NCBI RefSeq assembly: GCF_018332695.1
Contig: NZ_BOQN01000012.1
Location: forward strand, 1 to 41,374
From: Paractinoplanes toevensis
GTDB lineage: Bacteria; Actinomycetota; Actinomycetes; Mycobacteriales; Micromonosporaceae
Direction of reading: 5' to 3'
Length of the DNA stretch: 41,374 nucleotides
Made by a program: the position numbers and the translations under genes. The notes under the pieces are model-generated. The model was not told the origin of the DNA. It did not search any database and worked only from the letters and a program-made list of their open reading frames with translations. This document shows, in pieces, positions 8,162 through 15,934 of this stretch. Numbering within the stretch: position 1 is the stretch's first letter; the number at the start of each line of letters is the position of its first letter.

Positions 8162-11100
8162 TCGTCGTCGGAGGGCGGCCGCTGCGCCGGGATGTGCGTG
8201 GTGTCCTCGCCCACCTCGTCCGGCGGCCGTTCCATACCGAACACGCTCTTCGGCCGCCCACCCGCCTCGTCGCTCCGGGCCGCGGGCGGCTCGATCCGCC
8301 CGGTCGGATCCTCGGCGAAGTTGGGCGCTTCAGCGTCGGCGATGGACACCGCAGGCTCCTCGTTGGCACCGAACGTCACCACCTCGGTGCGCTCCCCCGG
8401 CGGCGTGACCAGCTGCGGCCGGATGACCTGCGTACGCTCGGCATCCACGGTCTTCCCGGCCAGCCGAATCACCTGGGTCTCGTCCCCGCCCACGTCCCCC
8501 GTGGCGCGGTTGCTGAGGTCGCGGGTCCGCTCACCCAGCCCACGCACGTCCCGGGTAGGCCACTCCCCGATGGGCCGCGACGGAAACCGCAGAACCTGAG
8601 TCTGCTCAGCCGAGTCCTTCTCTTTCGGCTCGATGATCCGAGTCCGCTCCCCCGGATCGCTGACCGGGAACGGCAGCAGCTTCCGCTCGCCCGCTTCCCC
8701 CAGAGGAAGCCGCAAGACTTGAGTCTTCTCCCCGTCATCCCGCACGGGAAGCCGAACAACCTGAGTCCGCTCGGCGTCGTCGCCCACCGGCAACCGAACC
8801 ACCTGAGTCCGCTCCGAGTCATCCCCCACCGGAAGCCGAACAACCTGAGTCCGCTCGGAGTCGTCCCCGCCCGGAAACTGCACCACCTGCGTCCGCGAGC
8901 CGCCGTCCCCCACCGGAAACTGGATGACCTGCGTTCTCTCCCCGTCATCCACCACCGGAAGCCGAACAACCTGAGTCCGCTCGGAGTCATCCGCGACCGG
9001 AAGCCTGATGACCTGAGTGCGGTCCCCGGGTTCCCCACCCGGAACCAGCACCCCGGCGGCCCGCTCCCCGGTTCCCCCTAGCGCTTCCGTGGTCTCGCCG
9101 TCCCCCACCGGCCCGACCAATTCCTCGCCGCCCGCGTCACCGGGCTCATCCCCGCCCCGAGCGCCGAACGCGGCATCGTCCCCCGCCTCAGACACGGCGT
9201 CGCCGCCCGGCTCAGATCCGGCGTCATCGCCCGGCTCGGGCACGGCGTCATCACCCGGCTCGGATCCGGCGCCTTCGCCCGTCGCGGATTCCGCATCGTC
9301 GTCGGCCTGGGCCTGCGGCAGCGCGTCCGCACCACCACGCGCAGTCAGCCCTTCCACCGCCGCGGCGTCGCCATCTTCAGCAGCCAGGCTTGCCGTCGCT
9401 TCGTCCGCCACCGCGCCTTCGACGACAAGAGCGCCGGCCGCGTTTGCGGCAGTCGAATCCTCGCCATCCCGCGACCCGGAGCCGGCGCTGTCGTCAGCGT
9501 CGAATCCGGCACTGTCGCCCGCCTCGGCCTGCGGCATCGCGTCCGCACCACCGCGAGCGGTCAGGCCCTTCACTGCCTCGGCATCGCCGTCTTCGGCAGC
9601 CAGGTCAGTGGTCGCTTCGTCCGCCGCCGTGCCCTCGCCGGCCAGGGAGCCCTCGGCGCCCGCGGCAGCCGGGGCATCCCCGCCAGCGGCCATCGCCACG
9701 GTCGCTTCGTCCTCGGCGCCCGCGACGACGGCAACTGGCTCGTCGTCGCCGGCGTCGGATCCAGCGGTTTCCCCCTCGACCGACGCATCGGCGGCGTCCG
9801 CCGATGGGCCATCGCCGTTGGGCAACTGCTCGTCCGCTGCCCGCACGTCAGCCACCGGCTGGTCATCCTCGTCTTGCACGTCAGGCGCCGGCTGGTCATC
9901 ACCGATCGGCACCGCAGCCGTCGGTTCACCGGCAGCCTGCGCCGACAACACCGCTGCTGCCGACTCCTCGTCCGCGCCTGTCGGCTCATCCTCGATCGCA
10001 ACCCCGACAACGGCCGTCGTCGGCTCGTCCCCGTCAACCGGCTCAGCGGCGGCCGGGACCACCGCCGAGTCAGCATCCTCCGCCTGCTCGATCACATCGG
10101 CAGTCAGCTCATCGCCTTCGGCAGGCTCAGCCAGATCAGCCGTCAACTCGTCGCCGTCGGCAAGCTCAGCCACATCAGCCGTCAACTCGTCGCGGTCAGC
10201 CGACTCAAGTCCATCAGCCGTCAATTCGTCGCCGTCGGCAAGCTCAGCCACATCAGCCGTCAACTCGTCGCCGTCAGAGGACTCAGAAATAGCCAGCGTT
10301 GACTCGTCGCCCTCGGCCGACTCAGTTTCATCGGCCGTCAGCGTGTCGCCTTCGCCCGGCTCGGCGATGGCCAGCGTCGACTCATCGCCGGCTGTGGCCT
10401 CGGCGGCCCTGCGCTCATCGACAGCGTCCGGGCCGTCCGCTGCCACCAGCCCGGCAACGTCGGCCGTCAACTCGTCGCCCTCGGTCGAATCGCCGATGGT
10501 CACCGTCGCCGGTTTGTCGGCGGCCGCCACCGTCTCCGGTGCGGCGTCGCCTTCCGCCGTCGGCTCGCCCTCGGCGGCTGGGCCGTCCGCTGCGGTCGGC
10601 GAAACGCCGCCCGCTGAGTCGCTCACCACCGTCGTTGGTTCGTCGCCATCCGGAGCCGGCGCAGGCACAGAGCCATCGGCAGCATCCACTACCGAATCAC
10701 TCTCGGACGCAAGGCCGTCCGCTGCTGTCTGCTCGTCGTCTGCGGACGCCTCCACCGTCAGCCGGTCATCAGTGGCCGGCCCGCTCATCACCGCGGTCGG
10801 CTCGTCGACTTCTACGATCGCGGTGTCCGGCCGGCCTTCCGCAGGCGTCTCGGATTGCCGGCTCTCCACCAACGGCTCAGCCTCGGTGGCCGCCACCTCG
10901 TCCTCACCGGCTTGCGCCGGCGTCGCAGAGTCGGCCACCACCGCGGTCGGCTCGCCGTCGGCTGCCGAATCACCCACCGTAACCGTCGGCTCGTCCTCGA
11001 CAGCCCCCATCACCGTCGTCGGCTCGCCCTCGGCCTCCGGGTCATCCACCGCCGCTGTCGACTCGTCACCGACAGTGCCCGTCGCCGTCGTCGGGTCACT

Positions 11101-11772
11101 CACCGCAACCGTCGGCTCGTCGTTGCCGGCTTCAACGGCCGTCCTTGGGGCGGCGACGTTCGCGGTTGGGTCGTCGTCTCCACCAGCAACGACGATTGTC
11201 GTGTTGTCGGAGGAGGTGGTGGGTGCGGCTGGCAGGCGCATCGGCCTGGTGGGGTCGGAGTCGGTGCCGGTGGAGGCGATCACCGTGGTCTGGGCTGCGG
11301 AAATGGCCATGCCGGGGACCGTGGCGGCGCCTCGGAAGCGGCCTATCCGGCCGATCAGCGGCAACACCGGCGGCTCGTATTTCGCCCAGCGGCGCGCGCT
11401 CAACGCCGTACAGATCAAGGGAACCGCAAGCAATGCGGCCAGGCCGTAGCCGGGCCGGGAAAGATCGAAACCCTCCTTGGCCACCGAAGGTGGCCAGGCG
11501 TCGGCGTAGGCCGACGGGGACGCCAGCGCCCACAGCGTCATGCCCAGGTAGACGACGCCGGCGGCCGCCGGGCCGGCCGGGGAGATCGGGCCGAGGACCA
11601 GGATTCCGTACGCGGCACCGGCGAGCAGCAGCATGAGGAGTCCGGTGAAGGTCTCGACGGCGAAACCGTCGCGGCCTCGGGTGGTCAGGTCGCCGGTGAG
11701 TCCGGCGCCGGTGAGGACCCACGCGGCCGGCGCCAGGACGAGGGCATACAAGATCGACCTGATGTGACGCAC
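8155..11772 (-). CDS. Membrane-anchored protein with ~1000-residue repeat tail of E-x-T-x-x-(V/I/M) units
   Basis: I do not recognise this 1205-residue protein. The N-terminus has four membrane segments (about 8-24, 43-61, 66-84, 108-125), with positive residues (MRHIR; SARRWAK) placing both ends in the cytoplasm. From residue ~155 to the end it is a long acidic, low-complexity tail. The tail carries DEPTAVV/GEPTTVM-like motifs (~195-440), a tandem 13-residue array of DELTADVAELADG type (10075-10386), an Asp/Ala/Gly-rich part with an internal 72-residue-offset duplication, and a tandem 14-residue array TQVVRLPVGDDSER (about 8563-9024). All these units share Glu at -2, Thr, and V/I/M at +3. 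That pattern resembles sites used by actinobacterial Ser/Thr kinases and FHA domains, which is inference. Start GTG 11772 has GGGGAG upstream. No kinase gene is in the window. Confidence 0.8.
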   Translation of the reverse strand: MRHIRSILYALVLAPAAWVLTGAGLTGDLTTRGRDGFAVETFTGLLMLLLAGAAYGILVLGPISPAGPAAAGVVYLGMTLWALASPSAYADAWPPSVAKEGFDLSRPGYGLAALLAVPLICTALSARRWAKYEPPVLPLIGRIGRFRGAATVPGMAISAAQTTVIASTGTDSDPTRPMRLPAAPTTSSDNTTIVVAGGDDDPTANVAAPRTAVEAGNDEPTVAVSDPTTATGTVGDESTAAVDDPEAEGEPTTVMGAVEDEPTVTVGDSAADGEPTAVVADSATPAQAGEDEVAATEAEPLVESRQSETPAEGRPDTAIVEVDEPTAVMSGPATDDRLTVEASADDEQTAADGLASESDSVVDAADGSVPAPAPDGDEPTTVVSDSAGGVSPTAADGPAAEGEPTAEGDAAPETVAAADKPATVTIGDSTEGDELTADVAGLVAADGPDAVDERRAAEATAGDESTLAIAEPGEGDTLTADETESAEGDESTLAISESSDGDELTADVAELADGDELTADGLESADRDELTADVAELADGDELTADLAEPAEGDELTADVIEQAEDADSAVVPAAAEPVDGDEPTTAVVGVAIEDEPTGADEESAAAVLSAQAAGEPTAAVPIGDDQPAPDVQDEDDQPVADVRAADEQLPNGDGPSADAADASVEGETAGSDAGDDEPVAVVAGAEDEATVAMAAGGDAPAAAGAEGSLAGEGTAADEATTDLAAEDGDAEAVKGLTARGGADAMPQAEAGDSAGFDADDSAGSGSRDGEDSTAANAAGALVVEGAVADEATASLAAEDGDAAAVEGLTARGGADALPQAQADDDAESATGEGAGSEPGDDAVPEPGDDAGSEPGGDAVSEAGDDAAFGARGGDEPGDAGGEELVGPVGDGETTEALGGTGERAAGVLVPGGEPGDRTQVIRLPVADDSERTQVVRLPVVDDGERTQVIQFPVGDGGSRTQVVQFPGGDDSERTQVVRLPVGDDSERTQVVRLPVGDDAERTQVVRLPVRDDGEKTQVLRLPLGEAGERKLLPFPVSDPGERTRIIEPKEKDSAEQTQVLRFPSRPIGEWPTRDVRGLGERTRDLSNRATGDVGGDETQVIRLAGKTVDAERTQVIRPQLVTPPGERTEVVTFGANEEPAVSIADAEAPNFAEDPTGRIEPPAARSDEAGGRPKSVFGMERPPDEVGEDTTHIPAQRPPSDDES
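8563..9024 (-). repeat. Tandem 42-bp repeat array encoding TQVVRLPVxDDxER
   Basis: About eleven consecutive units, most of them exactly 14 codons, with the consensus TQVVRLPVGDDSER. One unit is 13 codons and has lost the Thr (KLLPFPV...). Another reads TRIIEPKEKDSAEQ. Three more isolated TQVIRL / TQVIRP / TEVVTF motifs follow toward the C-terminus. Codon differences between units show that the protein pattern, not only the DNA, has been kept. Confidence 0.85.
9311..9642 (-). repeat. Direct duplication with 216-bp offset inside the repeat-tailed gene
   Basis: The segments at about 9311-9426 and 9527-9642 are near-copies, offset by 216 bases (72 codons). Both encode ADEAT, LAAEDGDA, GLTARGGADA and PQA blocks in the same order. 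The frame is preserved, consistent with an in-frame tandem duplication. Confidence 0.75.
10075..10386 (-). repeat. Tandem 39-bp repeat array encoding DELTADVAELADG
   Basis: Eight consecutive 13-codon units. Five are DELTAD-type, two are DESTLAI-type and one begins DTLTAD. The array fills exactly 312 bases. Each unit keeps D-(E/T)-x-T at its start. Confidence 0.85.
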
Positions 11773-12023
11773 GGTTCACTCCCCGGGTGGTTCCTGACTT
11801 GGCACGCTACCCACGCTGGGCAACCGCCGTCATGACCGACTGCACCAGCGCGGGCGCCGGTTTTGCTCGGCCGGGTGGACATAGTTGGCGGCCGATCAGT
11901 CAGCGCCGGAATGTGGGCCGGGCACGACGCATCGCGCCGGGTGTGTCGGCCGGCTACATGGACGTACGGCGGAGAGGCGGGAGAGGCTCAATCCTTGATC
12001 GAAATGACGGCCTGAACTGAAGT
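11773..12023. other. Divergent intergenic region
   Basis: About 250 bases between the repeat-tailed gene (-) and the acetoacetyl-CoA ligase gene (+). A ribosome site GGGGAG for the minus-strand gene is near 11780. I see no further gene; a short open frame inside it lacks any recognisable feature. Confidence 0.5.
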
Positions 12024-12029
12024 TAAGGT
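12024..12029 (+). promoter_or_regulatory. -10 element of the acetoacetyl-CoA ligase gene (leaderless)
   Basis: TAAGGT is followed by six bases and the ATG at 12036. The local sequence is A/T-richer than its surroundings, and no convincing -35 is seen at 17 bases. Confidence 0.45.
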
Positions 12030-12035
12030 GTGTGC

Positions 12036-13979
12036 ATGACGGGCACAGTGCTGTGGGAACCGCCGGCCGACGTTCGCGAGACCACCCGCATCGGCGCTTA
12101 TCTGCGCTGGCTGGAGCGGGAGCGCGGGCTGGTGTTCGCCGACTACGCGGCGCTGTGGCAGTGGTCCGTCACCGACCTGCCGGGGTTCTGGCAGTCGATC
12201 TGGGACTACTTCGAGGTGATCAGCCACTCCCCGGCGTCGGCGGTGCTGCCCGACGCGACCATGCCGGGGGCGACCTGGTTCCCGGGGGCGACCGTCAACT
12301 ACGCCGAGCACGTGTTGCGGATGCCGGGGATCGGGGACGACGATCCGGTGGTAATCGCGTACTCGCAAAGCCGGGAATCGATCACCCTGACCGCGCGGCA
12401 GTTGCGTGAGCAGGTGCGGAGCGTGCGTGCCGGGCTGAAGGCCCGGGGTGTCGGGCACGGCGACCGGGTTGCGGCCTACGCGCCGAACATCCCGGAGACG
12501 TACGTTCTGATGCTCGCCACGACCAGCCTCGGCGCGATCTTCTCGTCCTGTGCACCGGAGTTCGGCACCCGCAGCGTCGTCGACCGGTGGAGCCAGATCG
12601 AGCCGAAGGTGCTGGTGGCGGTGGACGGCTACCGCTACGGCGACAAGCCGATCTCCCGATCGACGGAAGTCGCGGCGATCGTCGAGGCGATCCCGTCGAT
12701 CGAGCACGTGGTGACGATCGGTTATCTGGACGCAAGCGCGGGTGACTGGCAGTCATTGGCCGGCGATGACCCGATGGGTTTCGAGGCGGTTCCGTTCGAT
12801 CACCCGTTGTATGTGCTGTACAGCTCGGGGACGACCGGCCTGCCGAAACCGATCGTGCACGGCCACGGCGGCATCCTCCTCGAACACCTCAAGATCCTGG
12901 CGCTGCACCACGACCTGGGCCCGTCCGACCGGTTCTTCTGGTTCACCACGACCGGCTGGATGATGTGGAACTTCCTGGTCAGCGGCCCGGCGGTGGGCGC
13001 CTCGATCGTTCTGTTCGACGGCAATCCCGCTTTTCCGGACATGTCGGCGCTGTGGGATCTGGTCGACGAGGCCGGCATCACCTATTTCGGCACGTCGGCG
13101 CCGTTCCTCATGGCCTGCCGCAAGGCCGGCCTGACGCCGGACAAGCCCGGCCTGAAGGCCGTCGGTTCGACCGGCGCTCCGCTGCCGGCCGAGGGCTTCG
13201 ACTGGGTCTACCAGGCGGTGGGCACGCGGCTGCAACTGCAATCGCTTTCCGGGGGTACGGATGTGTGCACCGGATTCGTCGGCGCCTCACCGCTGCACCC
13301 GGTCATCGAGGGCGTGATCGCGTGCCGGGTGCTCGGCGCCAAGGTGGAGGCGTACGACCCGGCCGGCCAGCCGGTGATCGGTGAGCTCGGCGAACTGGTG
13401 ATCACGGCCCCGATGCCGAGCATGCCGGTGAGTTTCTGGAACGACCCGGACGGCAAGCGCTACCGGGAGGCGTACTTCGACGTCTATCCGGGCGTGTGGC
13501 GGCACGGCGACTGGATCACGATCGGTCGCGACGGCACGTGCGTGATCACCGGCCGTTCGGATGCCACCCTGAACCGCGGCGGGGTGCGGCTGGGCACGGC
13601 CGAGTTCTATTCGGTGGTGGAGAGCCTGCCCGAGATCGCCGACTCGGTGGTGGTCCACCTGGAGCAGGACGACAACCCGAACGGCGAGTTGCTGCTGTTC
13701 GTCGTCCTGGCCGAGGGCCTCGAACTGGACGACGCCCTGATCCGGAAGATCCGCGATGAGCTGCGGTCGGCTCTCTCGCCGCGGCACATTCCCGACGAGA
13801 TCCATCAGGTACGCGCGGTGCCGCGCACCCTGTCGGCGAAGAAGCTCGAGGTGCCGGTGAAGCGGATCCTGACCGGCACCCCGGTCGAGTCGGCGGCGGC
13901 GAAGGGCGCGCTGGCCAACCCGGAGTCACTGGTGGCGTTCGAGGAGCTGGCCCGGGAGCGTGCGGCCGACCCGGCATAA
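12036..13979 (+). CDS. aacS: Acetoacetate-CoA ligase (acetoacetyl-CoA synthetase)
   Basis: A 647-residue ANL-superfamily enzyme that activates acetoacetate with ATP and CoA, allowing ketone bodies or PHB-derived acetoacetate to enter lipid synthesis. The N-terminal cap (WEPPADVRETTRIGAYLRWL, WQWSVTDLPGFWQSIWDYF) is typical of the acetoacetate-specific family. The P-loop YSSGTTGLPKPIVHGHGG begins at residue 262. FWFTTTGWMMWNFLVSG, the SLSGGTDVC stretch and the HGDWITI hinge region follow. The C-terminal lysine region RTLSAKKLEVPVK (Lys602/603) is intact. The length matches the family. A GH64-like lipoprotein follows 59 bases later on the same strand but seems to have its own promoter. Confidence 0.95.
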   Translation: MTGTVLWEPPADVRETTRIGAYLRWLERERGLVFADYAALWQWSVTDLPGFWQSIWDYFEVISHSPASAVLPDATMPGATWFPGATVNYAEHVLRMPGIGDDDPVVIAYSQSRESITLTARQLREQVRSVRAGLKARGVGHGDRVAAYAPNIPETYVLMLATTSLGAIFSSCAPEFGTRSVVDRWSQIEPKVLVAVDGYRYGDKPISRSTEVAAIVEAIPSIEHVVTIGYLDASAGDWQSLAGDDPMGFEAVPFDHPLYVLYSSGTTGLPKPIVHGHGGILLEHLKILALHHDLGPSDRFFWFTTTGWMMWNFLVSGPAVGASIVLFDGNPAFPDMSALWDLVDEAGITYFGTSAPFLMACRKAGLTPDKPGLKAVGSTGAPLPAEGFDWVYQAVGTRLQLQSLSGGTDVCTGFVGASPLHPVIEGVIACRVLGAKVEAYDPAGQPVIGELGELVITAPMPSMPVSFWNDPDGKRYREAYFDVYPGVWRHGDWITIGRDGTCVITGRSDATLNRGGVRLGTAEFYSVVESLPEIADSVVVHLEQDDNPNGELLLFVVLAEGLELDDALIRKIRDELRSALSPRHIPDEIHQVRAVPRTLSAKKLEVPVKRILTGTPVESAAAKGALANPESLVAFEELARERAADPA

Positions 13980-14007
13980 CACAAATCAGGCGGCGTCGAT
14001 CATCACG

Positions 14008-14036
14008 TTGACCTGCCGGTTTGCGCCCAGGACGCT
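14008..14036 (+). promoter_or_regulatory. Candidate promoter of the GH64-like lipoprotein gene
   Basis: TTGACC (14008-14013) and GACGCT (14031-14036) are separated by 17 bases. The -35 is good and the -10 weak. If used, transcription would begin near 14044, favouring GTG at 14045 as a leaderless start instead of 14039. Confidence 0.35.
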
Positions 14037-14038
14037 AC

Positions 14039-15052
14039 GTGATCGTGGCGATCCGATGGCGACTTCTTTCCGTGGTGCTGGTCGTGGCGGGGTGCGCGCC
14101 GAGCCCGCCCCCGGCCGCGGCTCCGGTCACGGCGGCGTCCCCCGTACCCGTCTCGATCGCACCGGCACCGCCCTCGTCGCCGCAGGCGGTCCCGCCCTCC
14201 TCGCCGCCGGTTTCGAAGCGGCCGGCGAAGGCGCCGACGTCGGCGCCCGACAAAAAGTCCGTTTCGTTCTGGGGTGACACCTCCGGGATCCCCCGGGCGA
14301 AAAATGTGCTCACGGTCAAGGTGCTGAATCGCACGAACGGCGCCTATCCCGACAGCAAGGTCTACTGGACCTTCAACGGGCAGACCCACTCGATCGCCGA
14401 CCAGCCCTATCTGGACATGCCGGCCAACTCGGCCGGCCGGATGTATTTCCACCTGGGCTCGCCGACCAGCAAGTACAACGACTTCGTCGAATTCACCGTC
14501 GGCCCGGACCAGTTCAACGGCAACACCACGCGGGTGGACGCCTTCGTCCTGAAGATCGCCATGCGCCTGCACGCAGCCGACGGCTTCGACCAGGAGGTGG
14601 GCGAGAGCCGCAAGGTCTTCGCCGAGTCCCGGGCCGCGACGTTCGCCCGTTTCAAGGCCGCGGTCCCCGCCGAGTTCGACCATCTGGCCCAGGGCCTGGA
14701 CAAGATCCTCTCCCCCGGCGGCGACCTCGAATTCAAGCCGGGCGGCCGCTACGCCGACTACTTCGCCGCCTCCACGAGCGCCGCGACCAGCTCGGAGATC
14801 CTCGGCTGCGCCGGCCCGCTGTCCGGAAAGCCGGACGAGTGTGCCCAGCTCAATCGGCACGTGTCCGCAGCCCAGGCCAGCGACCGGAGCGCCTATTACC
14901 AGGCCGCCCCGGCCAACTTCTACGCGAAGTTCTGGCACGACAACGCCATCGACGGCCGCGCCTACGGCTTCCCCTACGACGACGTGAACGCCCAGTCCAC
15001 CTACGTCTCCCACCAGGACCCGCAGTACCTGCTGGTCGCGGTCGGCTTCTAG
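14039..15052 (+). CDS. Predicted lipoprotein with glycoside hydrolase family 64 (beta-1,3-glucanase-like) domain
   Basis: A 337-residue exported protein. The signal peptide RWRLLSVVLVVAGC ends in a lipobox (VAGC, Cys19). A Pro/Ala/Ser-rich linker (20-72) then carries the domain away from the membrane. Residues ~75-337 resemble GH64 laminaripentaose-producing beta-1,3-glucanases: YWTFNGQTHSIADQPYLDMP, FVEFTVGPDQFNGNTTRVDAF and the ending DPQYLLVAVGF. Glu151 and Asp167 are 16 residues apart, the spacing of the catalytic pair Glu154/Asp170 known in the Streptomyces matensis enzyme, so activity is likely. Start GTG 14039 has AGGA upstream; GTG 14045 is an alternative. The stop overlaps the convergent gene in CTAG (15049-15052). 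A surface-tethered glucanase for fungal cell walls or a sugar-binding role are both possible. Confidence 0.85.
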   Translation: MIVAIRWRLLSVVLVVAGCAPSPPPAAAPVTAASPVPVSIAPAPPSSPQAVPPSSPPVSKRPAKAPTSAPDKKSVSFWGDTSGIPRAKNVLTVKVLNRTNGAYPDSKVYWTFNGQTHSIADQPYLDMPANSAGRMYFHLGSPTSKYNDFVEFTVGPDQFNGNTTRVDAFVLKIAMRLHAADGFDQEVGESRKVFAESRAATFARFKAAVPAEFDHLAQGLDKILSPGGDLEFKPGGRYADYFAASTSAATSSEILGCAGPLSGKPDECAQLNRHVSAAQASDRSAYYQAAPANFYAKFWHDNAIDGRAYGFPYDDVNAQSTYVSHQDPQYLLVAVGF

Positions 15053-15774
15053 GTCAGCAGCACGGTCGCCTTCTCCGACTCGGCGCGGGCGGTGGTCTTG
15101 GCCGGGTCGAGGTTGGCGCACAGGATCACCGAGGCGCCCACCGCCAGTGGGGTGAAGAGCCAGTCGGCCGGGTCGGGGTAGGCGCGGGTGTCGATCAGGA
15201 CGCGGTCGCCGGCGCCGAAGCCCAGCTCCGCCGCTCGGACCGTGGCCGTGCGCAGCACCGCGAGGTGGCTCATCTCGACCGGGCCGGCGAGGGCGCGGTC
15301 GTCGTCCGCGATCGGCGCGCCGCGGAAGTGGTCGCCGTAGTTGCGAACCTCTGTCACATAGTCGACAAAACCTGGGGGGAGTTCGCGCAGCGGCATGGCG
15401 AGCGGCAGCAGTCCGGTGATCAGCCGGTCGCCGGTCGCCCAGGCCATCGCTCGATCCGCCAGCGCAGGGCTCGTGAACAGGGCATCCACCGGCTGCGGCT
15501 CGTCGCCGAGGTCGGCTGCCACGCCGGCCGCGGCGGCGCCGAGCACGATCGCGGCGGTCTGCCAGTGCGGCGGGAGCACCACCGCGATGCTGTCCCCGAC
15601 GCCCAGGCCGAGGCCGTCGATCAACATGTTGGCGGTCTTCGACACCCAGTTGTCGAGGGTCGCCCCGGACAGCTCGGTCCGATCGCCGGTCGCGTCGTCG
15701 TACCAGGTCAGCAGTGGGGTGGTCGGGTCGCGGCGAACCGCCTCGGCCAAGGCCTGCGGGATCGTGGTCTGCAC
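15049..15774 (-). CDS. TIGR03089 family protein (short adenylate-forming enzyme-like)
   Basis: A 241-residue protein matching the actinobacterial TIGR03089 family, which resembles the N-terminal part of AMP-binding acyl-CoA synthetases but is much shorter. Visible blocks are TPLLTWYDDATGDRTELSGATLDNWVSKTANML and VGDSIAVVLPPHWQ. The P-loop and the C-terminal catalytic lysine domain are missing, so ligase activity is unlikely and the function is unknown. The frame is open to 15867. GTG at 15774 is chosen because homologues begin near VQTTIPQAL and TATCGT lies 7 nt upstream (15782-15787). In mycobacteria a homologue lies near the mannose and rhamnose nucleotide-sugar genes, comparable to the glycosyltransferase and manC here. 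The stop is shared (CTAG) with the GH64-like gene. Confidence 0.85.
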   Translation of the reverse strand: MQTTIPQALAEAVRRDPTTPLLTWYDDATGDRTELSGATLDNWVSKTANMLIDGLGLGVGDSIAVVLPPHWQTAAIVLGAAAAGVAADLGDEPQPVDALFTSPALADRAMAWATGDRLITGLLPLAMPLRELPPGFVDYVTEVRNYGDHFRGAPIADDDRALAGPVEMSHLAVLRTATVRAAELGFGAGDRVLIDTRAYPDPADWLFTPLAVGASVILCANLDPAKTTARAESEKATVLLT

Positions 15775-15781
15775 CGCACCA

Positions 15782-15787
15782 ACGATA
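15782..15787 (-). promoter_or_regulatory. -10 element of the TIGR03089 gene (leaderless)
   Basis: TATCGT on the minus strand precedes the GTG at 15774 by seven bases. No ribosome site is present. Confidence 0.4.
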
Positions 15788-15934
15788 GGCCCGTCACGCT
15801 GAGTGACTGATCCTGAACTTGCAATGAGTTCCCGGAAACGCTTCGAATCAGGCGGTGTCGCGGTCACGTGCCCGATGCATTCCGGGCGTAGGCTTGCCAG
15901 TGGTCTGAATTACAACCTCTTTGGGAGTTGCCTC

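Noticed and set aside
8563..10386. Tandem repeats considered as a possible CRISPR array or satellite DNA
   Set aside because: The units are direct, contiguous, in frame and without spacers. They encode coherent protein repeats.
9017..11449. An 810-codon Ser/Ala/Pro-rich open frame on the plus strand that looks like a repetitive surface protein
   Set aside because: It is the complement of the acidic Thr-repeat tail. The minus-strand frame has a membrane anchor, a ribosome site and regular amino-acid repeats, while this one has no signal peptide.
11787..12020. Small gene in the divergent region before the acetoacetyl-CoA ligase
   Set aside because: No ribosome site, no motif, and it would run across the -35 region of the next gene.
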